Positions 24,401 to 31,374 of a DNA stretch of 64,000 nt are shown here, in pieces. Below the pieces are notes generated by a model. It had not been told where the DNA came from. It saw only the letters and a list, made by a program, of their open reading frames with translations, and ran no database searches. The position numbers and the translations under genes are program-made. Position 1 is the stretch's first letter; every line of letters begins with the position of its first letter. Origin of the DNA: Oscillospiraceae bacterium (lineage in GTDB: Bacteria > Bacillota > Clostridia > Oscillospirales > Ruminococcaceae); the NCBI GenBank assembly GCA_017513135.1, contig JAFWDH010000010.1, forward strand, positions 1 through 64,000, written 5' to 3'.

Positions 24401-26728
24401 CTCATGGAAGGAGAAGAGGTCCCTCTCACCGACAGTGTTGCTTCGGTAGCGGAAATGACGGACGGAGGCGGATGGCGTGACACGGGAGAGCCGACTTCCT
24501 TTGAATCTTTAAAGATCGGTGATCAGCTATATGAGAACGTGATACGCCTCGGACATGGTGAAGGTGTCGTGTTTAAGGATGAAAGGCTGCAGAAATATCC
24601 ATACTATGTCCGAGAGATCGCAGTGGATCCTTCAGTCGTTAGCGAGGTTCGCGGCAATGGCGTTCTTCTTGATGCGAAGGCAAACGAGGGCGATGGATCG
24701 CTGAGCGATTATTCTGTGGAGCCGGCGCTCGTCCGGCAGCGCAAACAGCTGATCTACGATAATGTCATTCTTCCGCAGGAACTGCACATTACAAAGAAAC
24801 TTGATCTCGGTCCCGGTCAGACGCCGGACGACTCGCTCGTATTCCAGTTTCAGGTCCTGTTCGGCCCTTCCGCTGATAAGCTGACCGCATATTCGGTTGC
24901 TCCGTATTACATCGTAAAGGACGGTGTATATTACTATAGGATCGATTCGAGAATGGTACCGCTGACTCAGGGGGATGACGGAAGATACTATTATTCTTCA
25001 GGGGATACGATGCAGGTGATCCCATCCAAGGATCCGGCGGACCCGATCTTCGACTGGAGCTCACAGACAGGTTATATTGATTACGTTCCCGCAGATTATA
25101 CGGTAGTAATAAAACAGGTCATACCGGATATGGTGTTCCAGGTCGCTGAGACCGATACGCCTCAGAGCTGTTCGCTTGAAAGCATCTCAGACAGCGGGTC
25201 TACTTTTAAGACCCTGACCGACGAGGACAGCGAAGTACTTCAAGGACAGATACTGAAAGACCAGGCCGCTGACGTAATCGTTCTGAACCAGTACTCGGAA
25301 GGAGCGTTCCGTTTAATTAAGGTAGCTGCAGAACACAATAACTGGTCCCTTGACGGGGCTGTGTTTGAGCTTTACGGCGGCGATCCGGAATATGCTAACG
25401 ACCAGTGGAACTTTTACATAAGAGATCTGATAACTACGCTGTCTTCAGGTGATGATGGGTTCTTGAGAGCGGATGACGAGTATTATGGAGCGGATAAAGG
25501 CAGCGCAGATCTAAAGCTTTCCAATGGTACATATTACCTCAAAGAAACTAAAGCGCCTGATGATTATGAGCAGATCGAAGGCATACTCGCATTCAGCATC
25601 AGTGATTCAGGAATACTTGGTATGCTCGGAAATGTTGATTGGGATAAAGATGAGAAGAAGCTTATATTTACAGAACTGGAAGATTTCAGGCTCATTGAAA
25701 ACACCGTTATTGAAGGAATTGAGCTTCAGACAGGACTGATTGCAGATACCTATAATTCAGAAACTGTAAATGTGAGCGGCAGCAAGGCATGGGATGACGA
25801 CGATGACCGGGACGGCATCAGACCGGACAGCATTACGGTGGACCTGTTCGCAGACGGCGAAAAGATCGACAGCGTGACGGTCACGGAGAAGGACGGCTGG
25901 AAGTGGACATTTGAGAAACTGCCGAAATACGATGACGGCGACGAGATCGAGTACACTATGTCCGAGCAGCCGGTGAGCGGGTACAAAGCCGACAAGGACT
26001 CGATAAAGGACGGTGAGGTGATCACCAACAAACACGAGCCCGAGAAGGTGAGCGTGAGCGGCAGCAAGGCATGGGACGACGACGGTGACCGGGACGGCAT
26101 CAGACCGGACAGCATTACTGTGGACCTGTTCGCAGACGGTGAAAAGATCGACAGCGTGACGGTCACGGAGAAGGACGGCTGGAAGTGGACATTTGAGAAA
26201 CTGCCGAAATACGATGACGGCGACGGGATCGAGTACACCATGTCCGAGCAGCCGGTGAGCGGGTACAAAGCCGACAAGGACTCGATAAAGGACGGTGAGG
26301 TGATCACCAACAAACACGAGCCCGAGAAGGTGAGCGTGAGCGGCAGCAAGGCATGGGACGACGGTGACCGGGACGGCATCAGGCCCGGGAGCATCACGGT
26401 GGATCTTTACGCGAACGGCGAAAAGATCGACAGCGTGACGGTCACGGAGAAGGACGGCTGGAAGTGGACATTTGAGAAACTACCGAAATACGATAACGGC
26501 GACGAGATCGAGTACACCATGTCCGAGCAGCCGGTTTCAGGATACGAATCAGACAAGAAAATCTATAAAGACGGAGATGTCATAACTAACAAGCACGAAA
26601 CTGCAGACGAGGCTGCACCTAGAACGGATGATGCCAGCAGCATGAGTGTTTGGGCGATTGCGTCTTGCGTGTCACTTCTGGCTCTTGCAGTTCTGATGAT
26701 CATGAAGAAAAAGAACGACAGAAAATAA
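21431..26728 (+). CDS. large fibro-slime/Cna-B surface adhesin
   Basis: A 1765-aa cell-surface protein. A long signal sequence (hydrophobic at about 34-56) leads into an uncharacterised N-terminal region. A fibro-slime/PA14-like domain lies at about 813-876 (FEFSGDDDLWIFVDDVLI, LDLGGIHSAH). A SpaA-like prealbumin domain at about 1290-1400 includes GTYYLKETKAPDDY. Three Cna-B repeats (about 1445-1725) precede a C-terminal membrane segment and KKKNDRK tail. The sorting motif is unusual: APRTDD where PxTG-type motifs are expected. A TTG at 21485 with GGAG upstream is a plausible alternative start. Probably an adhesin or pilin-like protein; no sortase gene adjoins it. Confidence 0.88.
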   Translation: MSINRTLRNNLPLNGDVALRNRSEQRRKRPYCKMLCFLAVLLVIVDLCSVFVPVLAVSDRGVLAEDGNNDDKMVLDLSDPGDSSVVSNAEGEDVFQEGSVSSEGDSYSVTVSYQADAEIPDGAWLEEKEILPGDPLYDELYEKLVAAHGNQTPVFARFFDISIMDGEEKIQPAAPVNVEICLEDIPEKDETRALQMDHFNDENGEVEPVECTDKSEEGVQSIKFDAESFSIYSVYQFESYGTTEDLDGKSFLIVNHIDGERIGYALTATPNADGNRLLYSIVWFKNDERITASTEPDEPALWTFTRVTEDDVASGAIAESVFKDSRNRDESGSILYFLSASVEGSVRYLTINKQSLYLSSSPMPFIAVTDAAYPEMVMIRCAYGTGNEKYKLNYKDTDKGFKGSDYAVNQNDYQFLLDAERLDIEPQDEKHFADKISVSEMEDGSTVVIYRSVWNELFKEYNLVAIDGYGDLIDISDEGSSVGWYSLSDSQGKDLAAIEWKYTVGRNSDGEETGYYWLQNTVTGAYLAPRAIYGYDGAKLYDVILPGDGIIAGESPSFNYSLQLPGRQNGDFESTLIAWSKDDGTEGLYLKDDGERLRLVKGGIGDADTFNFAAAVQIEELSTVPTLDSRSLGMKINMFNYPSRKWMSNEIGSDAVQLITQGTDSSRYYVPELVDCRLNEDGIPVSIVDGRHALSELFDPRSKYFVTEANHLLLESAYSETGYFEYNSAKNYAYLDTATGEFSVYDQLGAPVKVNTHGHFMPFSRILTDVYTDQTNINDEYMKPLPADEPRRGEAIHKIETAPKLDGGYDYNYGMSVETNFIQPANGKDRNGNEIIFEFSGDDDLWIFVDDVLILDLGGIHSAHRGTINFTTGEISTHNAIPVSYSGSVRKNYEYPKTIREAFKKANVFPDGSVWDDAEADRFFDGETLRGDFFGHKMRMFYLERGKGSANLRTRFNIATTPDDLLIAKEISGTDKQMYTDKDFLFQAFLLMEGEEVPLTDSVASVAEMTDGGGWRDTGEPTSFESLKIGDQLYENVIRLGHGEGVVFKDERLQKYPYYVREIAVDPSVVSEVRGNGVLLDAKANEGDGSLSDYSVEPALVRQRKQLIYDNVILPQELHITKKLDLGPGQTPDDSLVFQFQVLFGPSADKLTAYSVAPYYIVKDGVYYYRIDSRMVPLTQGDDGRYYYSSGDTMQVIPSKDPADPIFDWSSQTGYIDYVPADYTVVIKQVIPDMVFQVAETDTPQSCSLESISDSGSTFKTLTDEDSEVLQGQILKDQAADVIVLNQYSEGAFRLIKVAAEHNNWSLDGAVFELYGGDPEYANDQWNFYIRDLITTLSSGDDGFLRADDEYYGADKGSADLKLSNGTYYLKETKAPDDYEQIEGILAFSISDSGILGMLGNVDWDKDEKKLIFTELEDFRLIENTVIEGIELQTGLIADTYNSETVNVSGSKAWDDDDDRDGIRPDSITVDLFADGEKIDSVTVTEKDGWKWTFEKLPKYDDGDEIEYTMSEQPVSGYKADKDSIKDGEVITNKHEPEKVSVSGSKAWDDDGDRDGIRPDSITVDLFADGEKIDSVTVTEKDGWKWTFEKLPKYDDGDGIEYTMSEQPVSGYKADKDSIKDGEVITNKHEPEKVSVSGSKAWDDGDRDGIRPGSITVDLYANGEKIDSVTVTEKDGWKWTFEKLPKYDNGDEIEYTMSEQPVSGYESDKKIYKDGDVITNKHETADEAAPRTDDASSMSVWAIASCVSLLALAVLMIMKKKNDRK
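25772..26610 (+). repeat. three tandem 282-bp Cna-B coding repeats
   Basis: Units start at 25772, 26054 and 26336 (spacing exactly 282 nt), each beginning GTGAGCGGCAGCAAGGCATGG. Units 1 and 2 are almost identical; unit 3 diverges toward its end and is one codon shorter near WDDGDRDG. Such DNA-level identity favours copy-number change by recombination. Confidence 0.93.
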
Positions 26729-26747
26729 GAAGAAAGTAAGAGAAAAA

Positions 26748-26781
26748 GAGATACGGAGCAACTGCTCCGTATCTCTTTTTT
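26748..26781. terminator. terminator between adhesin and lipoprotein genes
   Basis: GAGATACGGAGC (26748-26759) and GCTCCGTATCTC (26764-26775) form a perfect 12-bp stem followed by TTTTTT. A-rich sequence on the other side lets it serve the convergent lipoprotein gene too. Confidence 0.85.
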
Positions 26782-26798
26782 ATCGCTGAAAGTGAAAC

Positions 26799-27113
26799 TT
26801 ATTTCTTGATCCAGAACACATCTTCTCCGAGCGAGTCCTTAAAGGATAACACTCCGTTACTGATCTTGAAGGTGGTGTCAAATGACTCAGTACCTTCGTA
26901 CCAGATGGAGAGTTTATTTCCGCTGACCTTGTAAGTGATGGCTTCTCCGAAATATGTGCCCGTACCGTCTTCATTGAACATGAGGACATAGTCCTCGCCG
27001 AGATCGAAGTCTTTTGGCGCCCAAGTACCGATGAGATCCTTTTTGCTCCCGCAGGAGGTCAGGATCAGACACAGGGAGAAGATGATCAGAGTAATGGAAA
27101 CGATCTTTTTCAT
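26799..27113 (-). CDS. small lipoprotein with a lipocalin-like pattern
   Basis: A 104-aa protein with a lipobox LTSC (Cys21) after a hydrophobic signal. The mature part GTWAPKDFDLGEDYVLMFNE ... GTYFGEAITYKVSGNKLSI follows the short beta-rich pattern of small lipocalin-like lipoproteins of Bacillota. It is probably membrane-anchored on the outer face. Function unknown. It is transcribed toward the adhesin and shares its terminator. Confidence 0.7.
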   Translation of the reverse strand: MKKIVSITLIIFSLCLILTSCGSKKDLIGTWAPKDFDLGEDYVLMFNEDGTGTYFGEAITYKVSGNKLSIWYEGTESFDTTFKISNGVLSFKDSLGEDVFWIKK

Positions 27114-27262
27114 TGTTCATGCCTTTCTTCTGAATATGTACATATCTCTAGAATCAGATTACATAACAATAGCAGAATGTTATCCCAGTATCAACAGTAT
27201 GTCATCCCGGACCCCCGTCGTGCAGCAACTTCTCTCTTTCGCAAGAAAATCTGACTGCCTTC

Positions 27263-27307
27263 TTGGATTTAGCGTAGTTATATGCTATCATAGTAAAGCG
27301 CTAAATC
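27263..27307 (+). promoter_or_regulatory. his-cluster promoter with flanking inverted repeat
   Basis: TTGGAT (27263-27268), a 17-nt spacer and TATCAT (27286-27291) form a sigma-A promoter. A perfect 9-bp inverted repeat, GATTTAGCG (27266-27274) and CGCTAAATC (27299-27307), overlaps the -35 box and lies just past the -10 box. This is a likely operator for the his genes; the regulator is unknown. Confidence 0.6.
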
Positions 27308-27339
27308 AAGAGAGCAAAGTACTGAGGAGGTGACGTGCA

Positions 27340-27729
27340 TTGAAGACTTATCAGAAAGATGCGGTGAAACGGCTTTTCCGCGCCGTGTCTATGCTTCAGA
27401 ACGAGGAGGAATGCGCCGCTTTTTTTGAAGATATGGATGAAGCGCTCATCCTTACATCTGTTGACCTTTCCGGGCGCGGCATGCTTGTCTATGATCTTAA
27501 GATCCCGTCCGAAAAGGTCGGGAGTTTTGACACGGAACTGGTCGAGGAGTTCTTCCGGGCTTTTGCAGTCAACGGAGGGATCACGCTGCATATGCGCGGA
27601 CTTGCCGGGAGCAATTCGCATCATATCATCGAAGGAGCCTTTAAATCGGCGGCTCGAAGCCTGCGCCAGGCTGTCTCCGCCGACAGCGGCGATCCGGACG
27701 GGATCCCGTCCACTAAAGGAGTGCTCTAA
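27340..27729 (+). pseudogene. YerC-HisB in-frame chimera (HisB N-terminal half missing)
   Basis: The TTG start has GGAGG nine nt upstream. Residues 1-32 (AVKRLFRAVSMLQNEEECAA, FFED) match the N-terminus of the TrpR-like YerC repressor family. Residues 33-129 match the C-terminal half of HisB, imidazoleglycerol-phosphate dehydratase: VGSFDTELVEEFFRAFAVN, NSHHIIE and GIPSTKGVL. HisB needs two His-rich metal motifs, and the first one is absent. The join lies near 27432. The 129-aa product should lack dehydratase activity. In Bacillota yerC often precedes hisZGDB, so a deletion from yerC into hisB removing hisG and hisD explains it. Assembly collapse is the alternative. Confidence 0.82.
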
Positions 27730-28349
27730 TGATAGCAATCATAGACTACGGGGTGGGAAACCTGTTTTCCCTGAAATGCTCTCTTACGAGCGTCGGCGCT
27801 GAGGCTGAGGTGATATCCGATCCGGCAGCGCTTGCAGGAGCAGATAAGCTGATCTTGCCCGGCGTCGGAGCCTTCGGTGACGCGATGGACAAGCTGCTCA
27901 GCACCGGGATGGCTGAGGCGCTTCTTGCGGAAGCCGCAAAGGGCAAGCCTGTGCTGGGGATATGCCTCGGCATGCAGCTGCTCTTTGAGAGAAGCCTGGA
28001 GTTCGGAATACATGAGGGACTCGGACTGCTAAAGGGGGAGGTCAGACCTATCAGTGAGGTGATAGAGCCTTCTCTTAAGATCCCTCACATAGGCTGGAAC
28101 GCGCTGCATCTCCTGAAGCCCAACCCGCTTTTCCGGGACATAAGGGAGGGAGACGCGGTCTATTTCGTCCATTCATTCCATGCCACGGGTTGTGAAGATT
28201 CTCTTACTGCGGTGACGGATTACTCATCACCGCTCGCAGCAGCAGTGATGCGCGGTTCAGTTTTCGGATGCCAGTTTCATCCGGAGAAGAGCGGCGCAGT
28301 CGGGCTCTCGATACTGAAAGCTTTTGCAGAAAGAGAGGTCCTGACATGA
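27729..28349 (+). CDS. hisH: imidazole glycerol phosphate synthase, glutaminase subunit
   Basis: A 206-aa class I glutamine amidotransferase. The nucleophile is in GICLGMQLLFE and the His/Glu pair in GCQFHPEKSG. HisH feeds ammonia to HisF to make imidazole-glycerol phosphate and AICAR. Its start touches the stop of the hisB chimera, and its stop overlaps the hisA start (ATGA). All catalytic residues are intact. Confidence 0.96.
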   Translation: MIAIIDYGVGNLFSLKCSLTSVGAEAEVISDPAALAGADKLILPGVGAFGDAMDKLLSTGMAEALLAEAAKGKPVLGICLGMQLLFERSLEFGIHEGLGLLKGEVRPISEVIEPSLKIPHIGWNALHLLKPNPLFRDIREGDAVYFVHSFHATGCEDSLTAVTDYSSPLAAAVMRGSVFGCQFHPEKSGAVGLSILKAFAEREVLT

Positions 28350-29059
28350 TCCTGTTTCCTGCAGTGGATATTTATGAGGGAAAAGCCGTCAGGCTTTTAC
28401 AGGGCGATTACTCCCGGATGACTGTGTACGAGAACGATCCTCTGAATGCTGCTATTCGTTTCCGGCATGCCGGCTCGGAGTGGATCCACATCGTAGACCT
28501 GGAAGGCGCCAGAGACGGCGAGACTCCTAATTTCGACACAGTTCTGCGTATTAAGGAAAAAAGCGGACTGCGGGCAGAGATAGGAGGAGGCATACGCTGT
28601 ATGGAGACTGTTGACAGATATCTGTCTGCAGGCCTGGACAGAGTCATTCTCGGTACAGCGGCGCTGAAAGATGAGGAATTTCTCCGAAAAGCCCTGGCGC
28701 GCTACGGGGACAGGATTGCGGTGGGAGTCGACATTCTCGACAGTAAGGTCGCGATTCGCGGATGGCGTGAGAAAAGTGAAACAGACGCATTTGTATTTTG
28801 CGAGAGACTTGAAGAAATGGGACTTCGGACGCTTATCTCCACCGATATCTCCCGGGACGGGGCTATGCGGGGCACAAACAAGAAGCTTTATAAGCAACTT
28901 CAGGAGAGATTATCGATGGATATAGTTGCATCCGGAGGAGTTTCTTCGCTGGATGATATCAGATCTCTTGCCGATCTGGGACTGTACGGAGCCATAATAG
29001 GAAGAGCACTGTACACCGGAGATATTGATCTCAGAGAGGCTATCGAGGTGACGAAATGA
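28346..29059 (+). CDS. hisA: ProFAR isomerase HisA
   Basis: The ATG overlapping the hisH stop gives a 237-aa TIM barrel starting MILFPAVDIYEGKAVRL. Catalytic Asp residues are at position 8 and in VDILDSKVAIRGW. Phosphate-binding loops are at EIGGGIR and ASGGVSS. It isomerises ProFAR to PRFAR, the HisF substrate. It is coupled to hisF by a 4-nt overlap. Confidence 0.96.
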   Translation: MILFPAVDIYEGKAVRLLQGDYSRMTVYENDPLNAAIRFRHAGSEWIHIVDLEGARDGETPNFDTVLRIKEKSGLRAEIGGGIRCMETVDRYLSAGLDRVILGTAALKDEEFLRKALARYGDRIAVGVDILDSKVAIRGWREKSETDAFVFCERLEEMGLRTLISTDISRDGAMRGTNKKLYKQLQERLSMDIVASGGVSSLDDIRSLADLGLYGAIIGRALYTGDIDLREAIEVTK

Positions 29060-29826
29060 TCACGAAACGAATAATACCCTGTCTTGATGTCCGGAACGGA
29101 CGGGTGGTGAAGGGAGTTAACTTTCTGAACACCAGAGATGTCGCGTCACCTGTTGAGCTCGCCGAGTATTACAGCTTCGCAGGGGCGGACGAGCTGGTCT
29201 TTTACGACATTACGGCATCGGCAGAGAACAGGAGCCTGTTTACCGATATCCTTACCGAAACTGCCAGAAGAGTCTTTATCCCGCTAACGGTAGGAGGAGC
29301 CATCAACACGGTGTCGGATTTTGAACGTGTGCTAAAGTGCGGTGCTGATAAGGTAAGCGTCAACTCCGGCGCCATAAGGGATCCGTCGCTGATAGGGGAA
29401 GCCGCAAAGCGTTACGGCAGCCAGTGCGTTGTACTGTCTGCTGACGTTAAGAGGGTGGACGGTTCTTTCCATGTGTTCAGCAAAGGAGGAAGGGTCGACA
29501 CGGGAATGGATGCCGTTGAGTGGATTTGTTCCGGCGTCGCCCGTGGTGCCGGTGAGATAGTAGTGAACTCCATGGATACCGACGGAGTAAAAAAGGGTTT
29601 CGATCTGGAGCTCCTCAGAGCGGTGAGCGACGCGGTCTCCGTACCGGTGATTGCGTCCGGCGGAGCGGGCTGCATAGAAAACTTCATTACACTATTCAAG
29701 ACGCTTCCCAAGATAGATGCGGGGCTTGCGGCCTCTATCTTCCATTTCGGGGAAGTTGAGATAGAAGATCTTAAGGATGCCATGGCGCGCGAAGGTATCC
29801 CTGCGCGGCAGGTACGGAGGAATTGA
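29056..29826 (+). CDS. hisF: imidazole glycerol phosphate synthase, cyclase subunit
   Basis: A 256-aa TIM barrel starting MITKRIIPCLDVRNGRVVKG. The catalytic Asp in CLDVRNG and the second Asp in LSADVKRVDG are conserved, as are the phosphate loops VGGAI and ASGGAG. It forms the HisFH complex with the upstream hisH product. It links histidine and purine metabolism through AICAR, which remains meaningful only if PRFAR is still made. Confidence 0.96.
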   Translation: MITKRIIPCLDVRNGRVVKGVNFLNTRDVASPVELAEYYSFAGADELVFYDITASAENRSLFTDILTETARRVFIPLTVGGAINTVSDFERVLKCGADKVSVNSGAIRDPSLIGEAAKRYGSQCVVLSADVKRVDGSFHVFSKGGRVDTGMDAVEWICSGVARGAGEIVVNSMDTDGVKKGFDLELLRAVSDAVSVPVIASGGAGCIENFITLFKTLPKIDAGLAASIFHFGEVEIEDLKDAMAREGIPARQVRRN

Positions 29827-29827
29827 A

Positions 29828-30475
29828 ATGCTGGATATATCCGAACTCAAATTCGATGAACGTGGGCTGATTCCCGCAATAGTCGTGAACGCTAAGACAA
29901 AAAAGGTGCTCACTCTTGCATATATGAACGAGGAGAGCCTGAGAATCACGATGGAGAAAGGCCTGACCTGCTTTTGGAGCCGCTCGAGACAGGAGCTCTG
30001 GCTGAAAGGGGAGACCAGCGGGAACTATCAGCATGTGGTCTCTGTCACGGCTGACTGCGATCATGACGCTCTGGTTGTGCTGGTGGAGCCGGACGGTCCT
30101 GCTTGTCATTTGGGTACAGAAACCTGCTTTACGAACACCGTTTGGGAAAGCGATGAGCTTCATGAGTTCTCGCTCGAGATCCTTTCGGAACTGATAGAAG
30201 GCAGAAAAAAAGAAAAAGTAGAAGGATCATACACGACTTATCTGTTTGAAAAAGGGCTCGACAAGATCCTGAAAAAGATCGGAGAGGAATCGACGGAAGT
30301 TATCATCGCAGGCAAAGCGCAGGACAAGAAGGATACAATATACGAGATATCCGATCTTGTCTACCATGTCTTGGTGCTGATGATAGAAGCTGGGATCAGT
30401 TTGGAGGATATCCATGATGAACTGGCTTCCCGTCATGTGATCGATCACAAGGTAAAACAGGAGAAGATGACTTGA
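29828..30475 (+). CDS. hisIE: bifunctional HisI-HisE (PR-AMP cyclohydrolase / PR-ATP pyrophosphatase)
   Basis: The ATG at 29828, one nt after the hisF stop, gives 215 aa. Residues 1-115 are HisI with FWSRSRQELWLKGETSGN and zinc ligands in DCDHD and CHLGTETCF. Residues 125-215 are HisE (LFEKGLDKILKKIGEESTEV, DLVYHVLVLM). It performs steps 2 and 3 of the pathway. The pathway from PR-ATP to IGP is therefore complete here, while HisG, HisD, HisC and working HisB are not in the window. Confidence 0.95.
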   Translation: MLDISELKFDERGLIPAIVVNAKTKKVLTLAYMNEESLRITMEKGLTCFWSRSRQELWLKGETSGNYQHVVSVTADCDHDALVVLVEPDGPACHLGTETCFTNTVWESDELHEFSLEILSELIEGRKKEKVEGSYTTYLFEKGLDKILKKIGEESTEVIIAGKAQDKKDTIYEISDLVYHVLVLMIEAGISLEDIHDELASRHVIDHKVKQEKMT

Positions 30476-30577
30476 CGAGAACATATGTCAGCGCAGGGAG
30501 CAAGTATTACCGCTGATACAGACTGTGGTAACAGCTTCAAGAAGCTTCCAAAGTGTGACCATCTCAAAAAAGAAAGA

Positions 30578-30620
30578 CTGCCCCCGGCATGATCAATAGT
30601 GCTGAGGGCAGCTGTTTTTG
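30578..30620 (+). terminator. his operon terminator
   Basis: CTGCCCCCGGCA (30578-30589) pairs with TGCTGAGGGCAG (30600-30611) with one mismatch, followed by CTGTTTTTGTTTTG. Confidence 0.75.
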
Positions 30621-30666
30621 TTTTGTACTTTTGTTGTTTATGTTATCAGATCAGTGATCATTATTA

Positions 30667-31206
30667 TTAATTATTAAAAATACGGGTGACCCTGTCAGCG
30701 AGCAATTGGGATAAAGCCAGTTTGCATATGTCAGGAACGATGTATGGCACCACACAGATCATCAGTGACTGTAAAAAAGAGTAGTCATTTCCGCGTGATG
30801 ACATGACATGAACGAACCAGACTGTACCGAAGGTGTAGCAGAGGATCAGACCGAGAATCAGGATCAGGTTCTCAGCGAGTCTGGAATCAGTAAAGCGCTC
30901 AAAGACCATATACACGATGCCGCTTATAAGGAAACCGACAATATAGCCGCCTGTCGGACCTAAAAGAATCCCTATCCCGGAAGAAAAACCGGCGAAAACA
31001 GGCGCTCCTATCGCTCCTAGAAGTATGTAGATAAGTATACTGAGCGTTCCGTGCCTGCCTTTCAACAGTCTCAATGTCAGAAACACACCAAAGGTCTGCA
31101 TGGTGAAAGGTATCTCGACAGGAATGGAGATCCATGCACAAACGGCTATAAGAACAGCCATCAAAGCAGTCCGTATAGTATTTGAAGTCCTGTTTTCAGT
31201 CAGCAT
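30667..31206 (-). CDS. bioY: biotin transporter substrate-binding protein BioY
   Basis: The start at 31206 (GAGGAG six nt upstream) gives a 179-aa membrane protein with about six membrane segments. Family signatures include IPFTMQTFGVFL near the N-terminus and the central GILLGPTGGYIVGF. BioY is the S-component of the biotin ECF transporter, working with a shared EcfAAT module that is not in this window. The frame extends upstream to 31272 without a ribosome binding site. No biotin operator was recognised. Confidence 0.92.
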   Translation of the reverse strand: MLTENRTSNTIRTALMAVLIAVCAWISIPVEIPFTMQTFGVFLTLRLLKGRHGTLSILIYILLGAIGAPVFAGFSSGIGILLGPTGGYIVGFLISGIVYMVFERFTDSRLAENLILILGLILCYTFGTVWFVHVMSSRGNDYSFLQSLMICVVPYIVPDICKLALSQLLADRVTRIFNN

Positions 31207-31315
31207 TTTTGCTCCTCGAATGACTATGTTGCAGTGCTCCGTTGATAATGACAACAGGGCACAGTGAATCATTTTAAATCACTTAAAGGTATAAAACAAC
31301 CGTTTTCTTTTTATA

Positions 31316-31341
31316 CAAAAAACGCCGGAATCGCCGGCGTT
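31316..31341 (-). terminator. terminator after the carboxylesterase gene
   Basis: AACGCCGG (31321-31328) and CCGGCGTT (31334-31341) form a stem; on the minus strand it is followed by a T-run (TTTTTTG). Confidence 0.8.
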
Positions 31342-31374
31342 TCTGCTATGAACAGCATTTAAGGCCTGTTCATA

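Noticed and set aside
25750-26397. Minus-strand frames with internal repeats, or a CRISPR-like array
   Set aside because: They mirror the 282-bp Cna-B coding repeats; unit length and lack of variable spacers exclude CRISPR.
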